From NCBI GenBank assembly GCA_016188005.1, contig JACPIQ010000086.1:113479-177478 (forward strand): a stretch of 64,000 nucleotides of DNA, read 5' to 3'. The DNA comes from Candidatus Rokuibacteriota bacterium. Lineage in GTDB: Bacteria > Methylomirabilota > Methylomirabilia > Rokubacteriales > CSP1-6. Positions 16,969-25,325 of this stretch are shown piece after piece. Each line of letters begins with the position of its first letter. Position 1 is the stretch's first letter. Position numbers and translations under genes: made by a program. The notes below the pieces were generated by a model. That model saw nothing but the letters and a program-made list of their open reading frames with translations. It searched no databases and was not told the DNA's origin.

Positions 16969-17703
16969 GTGCCCTCCCTGGAGGGCTGGTTCCTCCTCGG
17001 CGTCGGAGCCATCGTGGCCTCGACGATCGGGGGCGTCGCCGGCTTCGGCGCCGGCGTCATCATGCTGCCCCTCATCGCCTGGACCATCGGCATCAAGGCC
17101 ACGGTGCCGGTGCTCACGGTGGCCATGCTGCTCGGCAACGGCGCCCGCGTCTGGTTCAGCCGCGACGAGGTGGACGGGCGCGTCGTGGCCGCCTTCCTGC
17201 TGGGCGCGGTCCCGTCGGGGATCGGCGGGGCGCTGCTCTACACGCGGATGGAAGGCGAGTGGATCAGCCGCATCCTCGGCGGCTTCCTGCTCGTCGCCGT
17301 GCCGCTCCGCCGCTGGCTCGCGGGCCACGGCGCGCGCGTGAGGCTCGGCCACTTCCCGCTGATCGGCGGTGTCTTCGGCGGGCTCTCCTCGCTGGTGGGC
17401 GCCGTGGGGCCGATCATGAGCCCGTTCTTTCTCAACTACGGCCTCCGCAAGGGCGCCTACATCGCCACCGACGCCCTCTGCTCCGTCGGCATGTACATCG
17501 CCCGGGGCTTCGTCTTCCAGAAGTACGACCTCATGACCGGCCCCACCGTGGCGGCGGGACTCTACATCGGCGTCGTGATGATCGGCGGCGCCTGGGCGGG
17601 GCGCCGGATCCTCGAGCGGATGAGCGAGCACACGTTCCTGCGGCTGATCGAGGCATTGCTCGTCGTCTTCGGGCTGCAATTCCTGCTCTTCCCGTCCCGG
17701 TAG
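16969..17703 (+). CDS. TauE/SafE family sulfite/organosulfonate exporter-like permease
   Basis: 244 residues starting at a GTG eight bases after the SDR relic. Seven or eight hydrophobic segments and the TauE/SafE (DUF81) pattern are visible: GGVAGFGAGVIMLPLIAW near the N-terminus and GLSSLVGAVGPIMSPFFLNYGL, the second-half repeat. Relatives move sulfite, sulfoacetate or other small anions across the inner membrane; the substrate here is unknown. It may share the promoter at 16602 with the decayed SDR. It converges on the split HNH gene. Confidence 0.82.
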   Translation: MPSLEGWFLLGVGAIVASTIGGVAGFGAGVIMLPLIAWTIGIKATVPVLTVAMLLGNGARVWFSRDEVDGRVVAAFLLGAVPSGIGGALLYTRMEGEWISRILGGFLLVAVPLRRWLAGHGARVRLGHFPLIGGVFGGLSSLVGAVGPIMSPFFLNYGLRKGAYIATDALCSVGMYIARGFVFQKYDLMTGPTVAAGLYIGVVMIGGAWAGRRILERMSEHTFLRLIEALLVVFGLQFLLFPSR

Positions 17704-17786
17704 CGCGGCGCCCTCCCGCGACCGCCGCCAACCCCACTGCGGCCCACGGGGCCGAACCGAGGAGCCCGCCTCGCGTAATGGTGTGA

Positions 17787-18829
17787 TCACACGGCGCGCG
17801 TAGCCAGGGGATGCAGGACGCCGATCGCCCAGCCCACATCCAGCCGCTCCCCCAGCCAGCCCGGACATGCCGTCCGCGCGTGGAGCCTCAGCCCCTGCGC
17901 CTTGTGCGTCGCTCGGAGAGCCTGCACCGGCTCGCCCGGCACCGCGGCCGGCGGCGGGACCTCGGACAGGGGCCGGCCGTCCGGCCTTCGGAAGTGCAGC
18001 GCGCCGTCGGACTCTCGATAAACCCGATAGCCCTCCTCGTGCACCGCCCGGTGGTGCCGGCGACAGAGGAGCGCCAGGTTCGAGAGCGTCGTCGGGCCCC
18101 CCTCCGCCCAGTGGCGCAGGTGATGCCCCTGGCCGAACGGCAGCCCGCAGCCCGGGAAGCGGCACCCCCGGTCCCGGTGCTCCAGCGCCCGCCGTAACGC
18201 CGGCGGAATTGTCCGCGTTCGCGCCCCGATCTCGACAAGCCGCCCGTCCTGGTCGTGCCGCATCACCACCCGGCTCGCCTCGCACGCCAGCCGCCGCGAC
18301 GTTTCCGCGGAAACGTGTGAACCGTCCGCGAGGACGGACTGGCCAGCCTGCTCCGGGTCCGCCAGCACCGGGGCATCGACATGCACCACCACCTGGTACC
18401 GCTCTCCCGGGGCACCGGGATCGAGCCCATGGTGCAGCGCCGTCTCCGCCACCAGCGCCAGCGCATCTGCCCGCTGCTGGGCCACGGTCGGGGGCGCGAC
18501 AGACGGGTCAGCCGGGCGAGGGGCCACCTCCGCGCCTCGAGCCCGCTGGTACAGCGTCTCGCGGCCGGCTTCCAGCGCCCGCAGGAGCAGCGCCCCCACC
18601 TCAGGCTCGAGCCTGCCCCGGACCACCACCATGCCGTCCTCGTCCTGGTGGACGTGAAGCGCCCGGCTCGCGTGCCGCCGCGCGCTCTCCCGCGCTTCCG
18701 CCTTCCGGTCCACCAGCCGCCAGCCCCGCACGATCCGCTCGACGTGAGCGGCCGTCCCCGCCCGCCCCACCGCCAGGAGCCGCGCTTCCGTCTCCGGCGT
18801 GGCCACGCGGGTCAGGGCCCGGACCTTCG
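17787..18829 (-). pseudogene. C-terminal part of a DUF222/HNH endonuclease gene, split by a mobile element
   Basis: Minus-strand sequence beginning SKVRALTRVATPETEARLL and ending in an HNH nuclease: CRFPGCGLPFGQGHHLRHWAEGG then LCRRHHRAVHEEG. The first codons of the open frame (MQSTAD, up to 18848) come from the inserted element. The missing N-terminus lies at 22472-22163 and ends GELSYAK, which joins exactly to VRAL here. Rejoined, the gene would be about 450 codons, normal for DUF222-HNH proteins, a group common in actinobacteria and often linked to mobile DNA. As it stands the nuclease domain has no proper start and is probably not expressed. Confidence 0.88.
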
Positions 18830-18841
18830 AGTCGGCCGTCG

Positions 18842-19219
18842 ACTGCACAGGAGTGCCACACCGGACCGCAAGCCTTCGAGGTCACCCATCCCTTCCATCC
18901 GCTACTCGGCAAGCAATTCCTGCTGATCTCGCGCTGGCGGAACTGGGGCGGAGACCGGGTGCTGTTCGAGGATGGAGGCCGCGTGCGTTCGCTGCCCACG
19001 GCGTGGACGAGCATCGCGAACCCAGACCCGTTCGTGGCCGTCTCAGCTGGCCGTTCCTTCTTCCGGATCCACGATCTCCTGGCGTTGGTAGACCTGATCG
19101 GGCGGCTGTCCCAGGCGCCTGGCCGTTGTAAAGGGGATTCTGCCGGCTCTGTAAGGGGGACTATGCCGGCGGCGCCGGCGGCCTCAGAGCCGAGGTCTGG
19201 GCATGAAGACCGGACATAA
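18842..19219 (+). CDS. DUF5372-like protein of the mobile element (start unclear)
   Basis: An open frame with the pattern AFEVTHPFHPLLGKQF, then RVLFEDGG, LPTAWTSIANPDPFVAVSAGRS and FRIHDLLALVDLIGRL, which I recognise as the DUF5372 family, small proteins usually seen beside large serine recombinases. There is no in-frame ATG or GTG between the left end of the element and the conserved part, so translation may start at a weak codon or the ORF may be dependent on sequence outside the element. The last 35 codons run through a pair of direct repeats and look non-conserved. Function unknown. Confidence 0.5.
   Translation, partial: TAQECHTGPQAFEVTHPFHPLLGKQFLLISRWRNWGGDRVLFEDGGRVRSLPTAWTSIANPDPFVAVSAGRSFFRIHDLLALVDLIGRLSQAPGRCKGDSAGSVRGTMPAAPAASEPRSGHEDRT
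19127..19169 (+). repeat. Two imperfect 20-bp direct repeats in the element
   Basis: TGTAAAGGGGATTCTGCCGG (19127-19146) and TGTAAGGGGGACTATGCCGG (19150-19169), 16 of 20 positions equal, period 23 bp. They lie between the DUF5372 coding core and the HTH promoter, a possible binding array for the element's own DNA-binding proteins. Confidence 0.5.
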
Positions 19220-19252
19220 GTCGACACTGCGCCACAGCGTCGCCAATATCCC

Positions 19253-19284
19253 TTGGCCCCCTTAGACATATGTCACATAATTAT
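19253..19284 (+). promoter_or_regulatory. Promoter with internal operator palindrome for the recombinase operon
   Basis: TTGGCC (19253-19258), 17-bp spacer, CATAAT (19276-19281). Within the spacer is the perfect palindrome GACATATGTC (19265-19274), and ATAATTAT (19277-19284) covers the -10. This is the most AT-rich spot for kilobases. An operator between -35 and -10 suggests repression, most simply by the HTH protein encoded at 19321. Confidence 0.55.
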
Positions 19285-19320
19285 ACGTACACAATGCAAG
19301 TCGTCCGAATGGGAGACGGC

Positions 19321-19953
19321 ATGGCGAAGGCGGCCCGGCAGGATGCGAAGGCCCGCGCGCTGGCGGAGCAGGGCGTGCTCAACCCTACCCCCGACCGCGT
19401 GACGGACGAGCGGTTCCGGACCACGGAGTTCTTCGATCCGCGCGACCTGGTGCAGGTGAAGTACGAGATGCTGCGCCGCGCGCGCGCCGGTGGCGCGACG
19501 GTGACGGCGGCGACGCAGGCCTTCGGCTTGTCGCGGCCGACGTACTACCAGGCCCAGCGGGCGCTGGCCACGGCGGGTCTGCCGGCGTTGGTCCCGAAGC
19601 GGCCAGGGCCCAAGGGCGCCCACAAGTTGACGGAGGAGGTGATGGCGTTCATCGAGGGGGTGCGCCAGAAGGATCCCGCCGTGACGGCCGCGGCGCTCAG
19701 CCAGCGCGTGCGGGCACGCTTCGGCTTGGCCGTCCATCCGCGGAGCATCGAGCGCGCCCGAGCGCGCCGGAAAAAAAACACCGGAGAACCCCGTGAACGC
19801 GTGGAGAGTCGACCCCGAGTGGACCGCGCGCTACGAGCGACTCCGAGCGCACGCCACCGGCGAAGTCCCCCTCGACTTCGTTCCTCTCGGCCTCGCCCTC
19901 CTGCGGCACCGGGGCGTGGCCGCGTGGATGACCGCGGAGGGCTCGCGCCATGA
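19321..19953 (+). CDS. Helix-turn-helix protein of the mobile element, with A8 slippery tract
   Basis: The ATG at 19321 is preferred; the frame opens at 19270 but inside the promoter. The protein has a winged/transposase-like HTH: AATQAFGLSRPTYYQAQRAL near residues 61-80 and a second basic helical part to about residue 150 (RSIERARARRKK). At 19771-19778 there are eight A residues. In the zero frame translation continues 60 low-complexity, Arg/Pro-rich residues to 19953. With a -1 slip on the A tract the protein instead ends KKHRRTP at 19796, where its TGA overlaps the GTG of the next ORF (GTGA). That end looks more natural, so either slippage is used or one A has been lost. Confidence 0.65.
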   Translation: MAKAARQDAKARALAEQGVLNPTPDRVTDERFRTTEFFDPRDLVQVKYEMLRRARAGGATVTAATQAFGLSRPTYYQAQRALATAGLPALVPKRPGPKGAHKLTEEVMAFIEGVRQKDPAVTAAALSQRVRARFGLAVHPRSIERARARRKKNTGEPRERVESRPRVDRALRATPSARHRRSPPRLRSSRPRPPAAPGRGRVDDRGGLAP

Positions 19954-20329
19954 CGTGGCATCCCGCGAGGGCGCCGGGCGCGCGCGCGACGATACGTCCC
20001 GCGACACGGACCATACGGACCGATCCGAGCTCGTCCGACTGCTCGCCAACGCTGCGTTACGCATCGCCACCCGAGGAGCGCCCGATGAATCCGGCCATCT
20101 CGAAGGTCACCGCCGACCATCTCCGACGGGATGCGTACCTCTACGTGCGCCAGTCCTCGCTGCACCAGTTGGTGGAGAACACCGAGAGCACGCAGCGGCA
20201 GTATGCGCTGCGCCACCGCGCGGTGGCGCTGGGCTGGGCGCTGGAGCAGGTTGTGGTGATCGACGAGGATCTGGGGCAGTCGGCTTCCGGAGCCATGCCC
20301 CGCACGGGCTTCCAACGTCTGGTCGCTGA
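19793..20329 (+). CDS. Small accessory ORF of the mobile element
   Basis: GTG at 19793, starting NAWRVDPEWTARYERLRAHA and continuing FVPLGLALLRHRGVAAWM. Small proteins of this shape sit between the HTH and recombinase genes in related elements. The first 95 or so codons look coding; the frame then stays open 245 bases into the recombinase gene with an Arg/Pro/Ala-rich translation that looks like a shadow, so the true end may be earlier through another indel. The function is unknown. Confidence 0.4.
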   Translation: MNAWRVDPEWTARYERLRAHATGEVPLDFVPLGLALLRHRGVAAWMTAEGSRHDVASREGAGRARDDTSRDTDHTDRSELVRLLANAALRIATRGAPDESGHLEGHRRPSPTGCVPLRAPVLAAPVGGEHREHAAAVCAAPPRGGAGLGAGAGCGDRRGSGAVGFRSHAPHGLPTSGR

Positions 20330-22142
20330 GGTCGGGATCGGACGGGCGGGCATCGTGCTCGGCCTCGAGGTCTCCCGACTGGCCCGGAGCTCGACCGACT
20401 GGCACCGCTTGCTCGAGATCTGCGCCCTCACCGACACGCTCATCCTCGACGAGGACGGTTTGTACCATCCGGGGCACTTCAACGACCGGTTGCTCTTGGG
20501 GCTCAAGGGCACGATGAGCGAAGCGGAGCTCCATGTCCTCCACGCCCGGCTCCAGGGCGGCATCCTCAACAAGGCCCGCCGTGGGGAGCTGCGGCTGGCG
20601 TTGCCGGCAGGCTTGGTTCACGATGCCGCCGGCCGCGTCGTCCGCGACCCGGATGCGCGGGTGCGTGCGAGCGTGGAGCTGTTTTTCGAAACGTTTCGCC
20701 GGGTCGGGTCGGCCTCCGCGGTGGTCACGTACTTCCGGATCCACTCGCTGCACTTCCCGCGGCGGGTGCGCACGGGCAGCCGGCGGGGCGAGCTGGTCTT
20801 CCAGCCGCTCGTCCATTCCCGGGCGATTCGCATTCTCCACAGTCCGCGCTATGCCGGCGCCTTCGCCTACGGGCGCAGCCGGCTGCGCCGCAAGCCGGAG
20901 GGTGGGGTCCGGATCCAAACGCTGCCCCGCCGGGAGTGGCAGGTCCTGATCCCCGACGTCCACGAGGGCTACATCACATGGGCGGAGTACGAGGCCAATG
21001 TGCAGCGGCTCCACGAGAGCGCGCGGGCGTACGGCCAGGATCGGTGCTGGAGCCCGCCCCGCGAAGGACCGGCGCTCCTGCAGGGGCTTGCCGTGTGCGG
21101 GACCTGTGGCGAACGCATGACCACGCAGTATCACGTCCGCGACGACAGCACGCGAGTCCCGAGATACGTTTGCCAGCTCCCTCGGCTGCAGCGCGGCGAG
21201 CCGCTGTGCCAGAGCGTGGCGGGCCGGGACCTGGATCAGACGATCGGCGAGCTGCTCATCGAGACGATGACGCCGCTCAGCCTCGATCTGGCCTTGTCGG
21301 TCGGGGACGAGCTCCGCGCCCGGGCCGCGGAGGTGGACCGCCTGCGCCGCCACGAGATCGAGCACGCCCGATACGAGGCGGAACTCGCGGAGCGACGGTA
21401 CCGGCGGGTCGATCCCGATCATCGCCTGGTCGCCGATACCCTTGAAGCTGACTGGAACGAAAAACTCCGGGCTCTCGCCGACGCCCACGCGCAGTACGCG
21501 CGACAGACGGCGGCGGACCAGAAGGAACTCGACGACGCACGGCGCCAGGAGATTCTCCGCCTCGCCACCGACGTGCCACGCCTGTGGCGCGATCCCCGGA
21601 CGCCCGCCCGCGAGAAGAAGCGGATCGCCCAGCTCCTCATCGAGGACGTCACGTTGATCCGAGACCACCACATCACTGCTCACGTCCGGTTCAAAGGCGG
21701 CGCTACCCGGACGCTGACGCTGCCCCTCCCACGCTCCGCCGCCGATCTTCGGCGAACCGATGCGGAGATCGTCGAACGCGTCGATCAGCTCCTGAACCAC
21801 CACACCGAAGCTGAGGTCCTCGAATTGCTCAACGCCGAGGGCCGCCGCACCGGGACGGGACTGCCCTTCACCCGAGCGCGCCTTCACGATCTCTGCATGC
21901 GCCACCACCTCAAGAGCCGCTACGATCGGCTTCGGGACCGGGGGTTCTGGACCTTGGGGGAGATGGCCAAGCACCTTGGCGTGGTGCCTACAACCATCCA
22001 ACGGTGGTACGCCGCTGGTCTGCTCAAGGCCCACGCGTGCGGATCGCACCGCCGATCTCAGCGGCTCTATGAACCGCCGGGCCTGAATCCACCCAGGCCT
22101 CAGCAGGGCAAGAAGCTACTTCACACTCCAACCCAGCAATGA
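20085..22142 (+). CDS. Large serine recombinase
   Basis: 685 residues from the ATG at 20085, which has GAGGAG nine bases upstream; an earlier ATG at 19950 would overlap the small ORF. Resolvase/invertase N-terminal domain with the catalytic serine in YLYVRQSSLHQ (about residues 18-28) and STQRQYALRHRA, LEVSRLARSS and GTMSEAELH landmarks; then the recombinase DNA-binding domain, a zinc-ribbon (VCGTCGERM ... VCQLPR ... LCQS) and a long coiled-coil region. It ends with a MerR-like helix-turn-helix (LGEMAKHLGVVPTTIQRWY). It presumably catalysed the insertion into CCTTCG. All motifs are intact, so the element may still be active. Confidence 0.92.
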   Translation: MNPAISKVTADHLRRDAYLYVRQSSLHQLVENTESTQRQYALRHRAVALGWALEQVVVIDEDLGQSASGAMPRTGFQRLVAEVGIGRAGIVLGLEVSRLARSSTDWHRLLEICALTDTLILDEDGLYHPGHFNDRLLLGLKGTMSEAELHVLHARLQGGILNKARRGELRLALPAGLVHDAAGRVVRDPDARVRASVELFFETFRRVGSASAVVTYFRIHSLHFPRRVRTGSRRGELVFQPLVHSRAIRILHSPRYAGAFAYGRSRLRRKPEGGVRIQTLPRREWQVLIPDVHEGYITWAEYEANVQRLHESARAYGQDRCWSPPREGPALLQGLAVCGTCGERMTTQYHVRDDSTRVPRYVCQLPRLQRGEPLCQSVAGRDLDQTIGELLIETMTPLSLDLALSVGDELRARAAEVDRLRRHEIEHARYEAELAERRYRRVDPDHRLVADTLEADWNEKLRALADAHAQYARQTAADQKELDDARRQEILRLATDVPRLWRDPRTPAREKKRIAQLLIEDVTLIRDHHITAHVRFKGGATRTLTLPLPRSAADLRRTDAEIVERVDQLLNHHTEAEVLELLNAEGRRTGTGLPFTRARLHDLCMRHHLKSRYDRLRDRGFWTLGEMAKHLGVVPTTIQRWYAAGLLKAHACGSHRRSQRLYEPPGLNPPRPQQGKKLLHTPTQQ

Positions 22143-22162
22143 GGTGCAGTATGGAGCCCACG

Positions 22163-22472
22163 CCTTCGCGTACGAGAGCTCCCCGCGGGCGAGGGCCTGG
22201 CCCAGAAGCGGTAGCGTCCCCAGCGCGCGCGCCACTCGCACCCGCTCGCGGGCCGCTCCGAGATCGAGCCCCACCCGCCAGCTCAGCCAGGCGGCGCACG
22301 AGCGGAACCCGGTGTTCCAGCCGCCGCGTGCGTCAAACTCGCGGATCAGGTCGAGGAGGCGGGCGGTGGCCGCCTCCAGATGCGCCGACAGCTCGGCGAT
22401 CTCTTCCCCCAGCCGGTCCAGCGCCGCAACACGCTGCGGGGTGGCGTGGAGCGCTTGCGCGTGGCTCTGCAT
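22163..22472 (-). pseudogene. N-terminal part of the split DUF222/HNH gene
   Basis: From the ATG at 22472 (AGGAGGAGG seven bases upstream) the minus strand encodes about 101 residues of a DUF222 start: HATPQRVAALDRLGEEIAELSAHLEAATARLLDLI, then WRVGLDLGAARERVRVARAL and ARGELSYAK. At CGAAGG it meets the mobile element and continues only a few foreign codons to a TGA overlapping the end of the recombinase gene. The other half is at 18829-17787. A truncated DUF222 segment could still be made, since its ribosome-binding site is intact. Confidence 0.85.
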
Positions 22473-22672
22473 GGTAAGTCCTCCTCCTCTTGAGGCGACT
22501 CTACACCCCGGTTTCGGAGCCAACTGGGGGCGTCCAGGACGAGCGATGGCGAGGGGAGCGATGATTTCCGCTCCCGCCGCTCGCGGTCGCCCGCCGCCGG
22601 ACCCATGCGGGCCGCTGGGCCGGCATTTTCCGAGCGCGGCGGGCACGCGGTCATTCCTCGCGGACGAGGTTG

Positions 22673-22768
22673 TCAAGCGGAAAGTGCAGGCGGCGTCCCG
22701 CCGGCCCGGGCGACCATCGTCTTCCCCGCACCCGTGGCGAGCGTGAGCGCGAGTCGCATGAGCTCCGG
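22673..22768 (-). pseudogene. Scrap of a superfamily 2 helicase/Res-type ATPase (Walker A only)
   Basis: The minus strand contains PELMRLALTLATGAGKTMV followed quickly by a stop. The core ALTLATGAGKTMV is the helicase motif I form (ATGxGKT) of type III restriction/DEAD-box Res-like proteins. Nothing before or after it fits the family, so if real it is a 20-codon relic. The 760 bases from 22473 to 23232 otherwise hold no gene I can support. Confidence 0.3.
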
Positions 22769-23232
22769 GGAAGAGGGGGCGGACGCCGGTCAGCTCGTGG
22801 TGGCGGACACCAGGCGCCTGTGCCCCGCGCTGCTCTTGTGTTTCTCCGCCGTGGGCACGGGCGTCATGAAGCAGGGCGGTCCGACGCGCCTCGATGGTGT
22901 CCCCGGTGGGCTGTCCCTGCTCAGAATGTATGCGTTGACGAAGCGGGTGTCACGAGCCGTTCTCGCTCGCTTGACGGCCCCCTACGACCCGCCGCACTGC
23001 CCAATGTTCACGGGCTCCGGGTTTAATGTCCCGCGTCACCGGCCGTCCCCTTGCCGCACGGCAATTCCCCATGCGCGAGGCACCGAGACTTGCGCCAACG
23101 TCGCGCGCTGTCCACATAACGACCACGCTCACCTTCCCGGGCCGCTACAAGAGCTTGTTGTCGCGCGAAACCAGTCACGCGGCCCCGGTCAGGTGCGGCG
23201 CCTGGTCCAGCGAACTTCTTGGCATCGCTTAC

Positions 23233-24555
23233 CTACACCTTCCATTCATCCAGGAGTTCCTCGAAAGACCTCACACGCTTATGGCTCTGCGCCCTCGGAA
23301 GAACGGCTATGATGCGGCTGGCTACGTTCGCATCCGGGTCTGCGATTTCAACAAGTCGCAGGGCCGAATTTGCATCCGCTGCCGCGCGGAAGAGCATCCG
23401 AATTGACGTGTCGGCAGGCGCCATGCTGAAGCCAATGAACACGATCCTCTCCGCAGCCGCGAGGGCTTGCAGCGCGAGTCCGTACAGCAATTGCGGTAGC
23501 CACATGGTTGAACTGCCGAGCGGTAGAGGACTTCCCGTTGGGTCGTGGAGGAACTGGGCGGAGAAGCTGTATTCTGCCTTGTACGTGCTGGGCGGGATCA
23601 TGAACCGCTCGTAGTACCCTCCGGGTTCCCCTTCCACAACCACTCGTTTGAAGAAGTTGTCGGTAGCTTGGAAGAACGCTGGATGAACGTCGCGAATGCG
23701 GTTCCCTACACCAATGGGCTCCGGGACAGTGCGATAACCCTCGACGAAGCCGGAGGGACCATCTCCGGTGCCCTGGACGAACCGAAAGTGCCAGTTGCTG
23801 GAGCCGTGAAGCTTCGGCACCCTAAACGTTGAGGGGTGGTTGGGAGCATCCCCGGCAAAACGCAAATCACACCTCTCCGAGGTCGGTCGAAGTCCGTACC
23901 CCGTAAGGTACGACCAATCCGCTGGGCGCTCTCGGGTCAAGTGCTGTTCGACCAGGAGGTCGTAGTTGAACGTGATGACCGTGTCACCCTGTTCAAAGTG
24001 CCGTGCCAGGCGCGAAACGTTCGACGTGTCCTCTTCCTCCGACAACACCCCAAGTGTGTGGGCGATGGCGTCGAGTAACTCCATCTTGACGATCCGCAGG
24101 AAGTTCTCATGGAGGTGGGGGAAAGCCTCGCTGCCGTAAGAAGCCGAGTAGCACGCACGCATCCAATCTTGGTACGGACCGCGCAGCAACTGCGCGACAT
24201 CGTCCCGGTAAGGCTCGGGGAAATACTCCTGAAAGAACTGGGTGCCCGAACCCCGGTCCCCGCTCGCTAGCATTAAGTGATCGGTAATACGGCTCTCAAA
24301 CTCGATCGCTGCGTAAAGCTCTTCGACATTGGTCCGGTCCCAGTCGGCGTGAAGTCTGCCAGCGCTTGAAGTCATATCCCGAACGGGTGCGAACCGAGCT
24401 AGGTAGAGGGCCAAGGCCGGGAGGTGGGAATCCTCCCTTTCGCAAACGATCTCTCTGATCCGCTCGACGAGTTCGTTTGTACCAGGGAACCTTGTCCTGC
24501 CTCCGGACTTTGCCCCGATTGACGCGCCGGCACCTAAAACGAAGACCGTTGACAC
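23233..24555 (-). CDS. SIR2-like (SIR2_2 family) protein, probable NADase-type defence gene
   Basis: 440 residues from a GTG at 24555 with GGAGG eight bases upstream. N-terminal Rossmann entry VFVLGAGAS (residues 4-12) and FPGTNEL (23-29); the catalytic pair is recognisable as Asn198 in FNYD and His250 in KLHGSSNW; IGFSMAPADTSIR (374-386) is the usual closing motif. This is the bacterial SIR2-like family whose members deplete NAD+ in anti-phage systems (for example with Argonaute, HerA or as stand-alone DSR proteins). No effector partner or extra domain is visible. Its GC content is clearly lower than the genes around it, so it was probably acquired. The 300 bases behind its start (24556-24853) contain nothing I recognise. 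Confidence 0.82.
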   Translation of the reverse strand: MSTVFVLGAGASIGAKSGGRTRFPGTNELVERIREIVCEREDSHLPALALYLARFAPVRDMTSSAGRLHADWDRTNVEELYAAIEFESRITDHLMLASGDRGSGTQFFQEYFPEPYRDDVAQLLRGPYQDWMRACYSASYGSEAFPHLHENFLRIVKMELLDAIAHTLGVLSEEEDTSNVSRLARHFEQGDTVITFNYDLLVEQHLTRERPADWSYLTGYGLRPTSERCDLRFAGDAPNHPSTFRVPKLHGSSNWHFRFVQGTGDGPSGFVEGYRTVPEPIGVGNRIRDVHPAFFQATDNFFKRVVVEGEPGGYYERFMIPPSTYKAEYSFSAQFLHDPTGSPLPLGSSTMWLPQLLYGLALQALAAAERIVFIGFSMAPADTSIRMLFRAAADANSALRLVEIADPDANVASRIIAVLPRAQSHKRVRSFEELLDEWKV

Positions 24556-24853
24556 GCTCTATTCCTCCATCCCCACGAGTTGCAAGTCCACGGATTTCAA
24601 CCAACAGACCAGCCCGCCGAACGAATAAGGTTCTATCCGTCGGGCGGCGCGGACAGGAGTCGTCGAGAGCAGCCTTCCCGGCGGGGAGAACAGGTTGGAC
24701 CAAACCCCGCCGAGGGTCGCCCCATGGGGATTCTATCTCAGGGGAGGAGTGCGGGGAATGAGGGACGGGGGCGTGGTGGGGCACGTGGAGTGACCCCGCG
24801 CCTCCGCAGGACGACGTTGACCCCGGACGGGGAGTCGCGGTAGAACAGGGGCC

Positions 24854-25258
24854 ATGACGACACCACCCAGCGCCGGACAGGTCGGAGAGATCGAGATCAC
24901 GGTCACGGCGGACCGGACCGCGGATGCCATGGGCAACCGCGGCGTCCACGTCCTGGCCACCCCCTACGTCGTCGGCCTGCTGGAGGAGGCCGCGATTGCC
25001 GCCATCAAGGCGAGCACGCCGCCCGGTGGGGGGAGCGTCGGCACCACGATCGAGATGAAGCACCTGGCCGCCACGCCGGTGGGCATGAAGGTGCGCGCCA
25101 GGGCCACCGTGCTGGAGACGGACGGCAAGCGCGTCGTGTTCGCGGTCGAGGCCTTCGACGACAAGGAGAAGATCGCCGAGGGGCGGCACGAGCGCTTCAT
25201 CGTGGGCGACATGGCGCGCTTCCTGGAGCGGGCGATGAAGAAAGGGAGTGCGAGATGA
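24854..25258 (+). CDS. Thioesterase of the FlK (fluoroacetyl-CoA thioesterase) family
   Basis: 134 residues, single hot-dog domain. The FlK catalytic residues align with constant offset: Thr36 in LATPYVVG, Glu44 in GLLEEA and His70 in EMKHLAATP (Thr42, Glu50, His76 in FlK). It hydrolyses a short acyl-CoA; true fluoroacetate resistance is only one use of the fold and cannot be assumed. It leads a run of three hot-dog-fold genes with the MaoC pair that starts 67 bp downstream. Confidence 0.85.
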   Translation: MTTPPSAGQVGEIEITVTADRTADAMGNRGVHVLATPYVVGLLEEAAIAAIKASTPPGGGSVGTTIEMKHLAATPVGMKVRARATVLETDGKRVVFAVEAFDDKEKIAEGRHERFIVGDMARFLERAMKKGSAR

Positions 25259-25325
25259 GGCGCGGCCGACGAGCCGAAGGCGAGGAGCGCGACGAGGCGA
25301 GGGCTGACATGGTCGGGAGGGCCTG

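Larger units (their letters stand above)
18824..22168. mobile_element. Serine-recombinase mobile element inserted in the HNH gene
   Basis: The 6-bp sequence CCTTCG occurs at both junctions (18824-18829 and 22163-22168) and once in the deduced empty site. Exactly 12 bp inside each copy stands the 7-bp inverted repeat ACTGCAC (18842-18848) / GTGCAGT (22144-22150), as expected of recombinase half-sites. Inside, all on the plus strand, are a DUF5372-type ORF, an HTH protein, a small ORF and a large serine recombinase ending 20 bp from the right end. No recognisable cargo is present. Size is about 3.34 kb. The target gene's two halves rejoin in frame across the core. Confidence 0.85.

Noticed and set aside
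22605..23312. Plus-strand ORF of 235 codons between the HNH remnant and the SIR2-like gene
   Set aside because: No recognisable motif, no ribosome-binding site, and it overlaps the end of the SIR2-like gene; unlikely to be coding.
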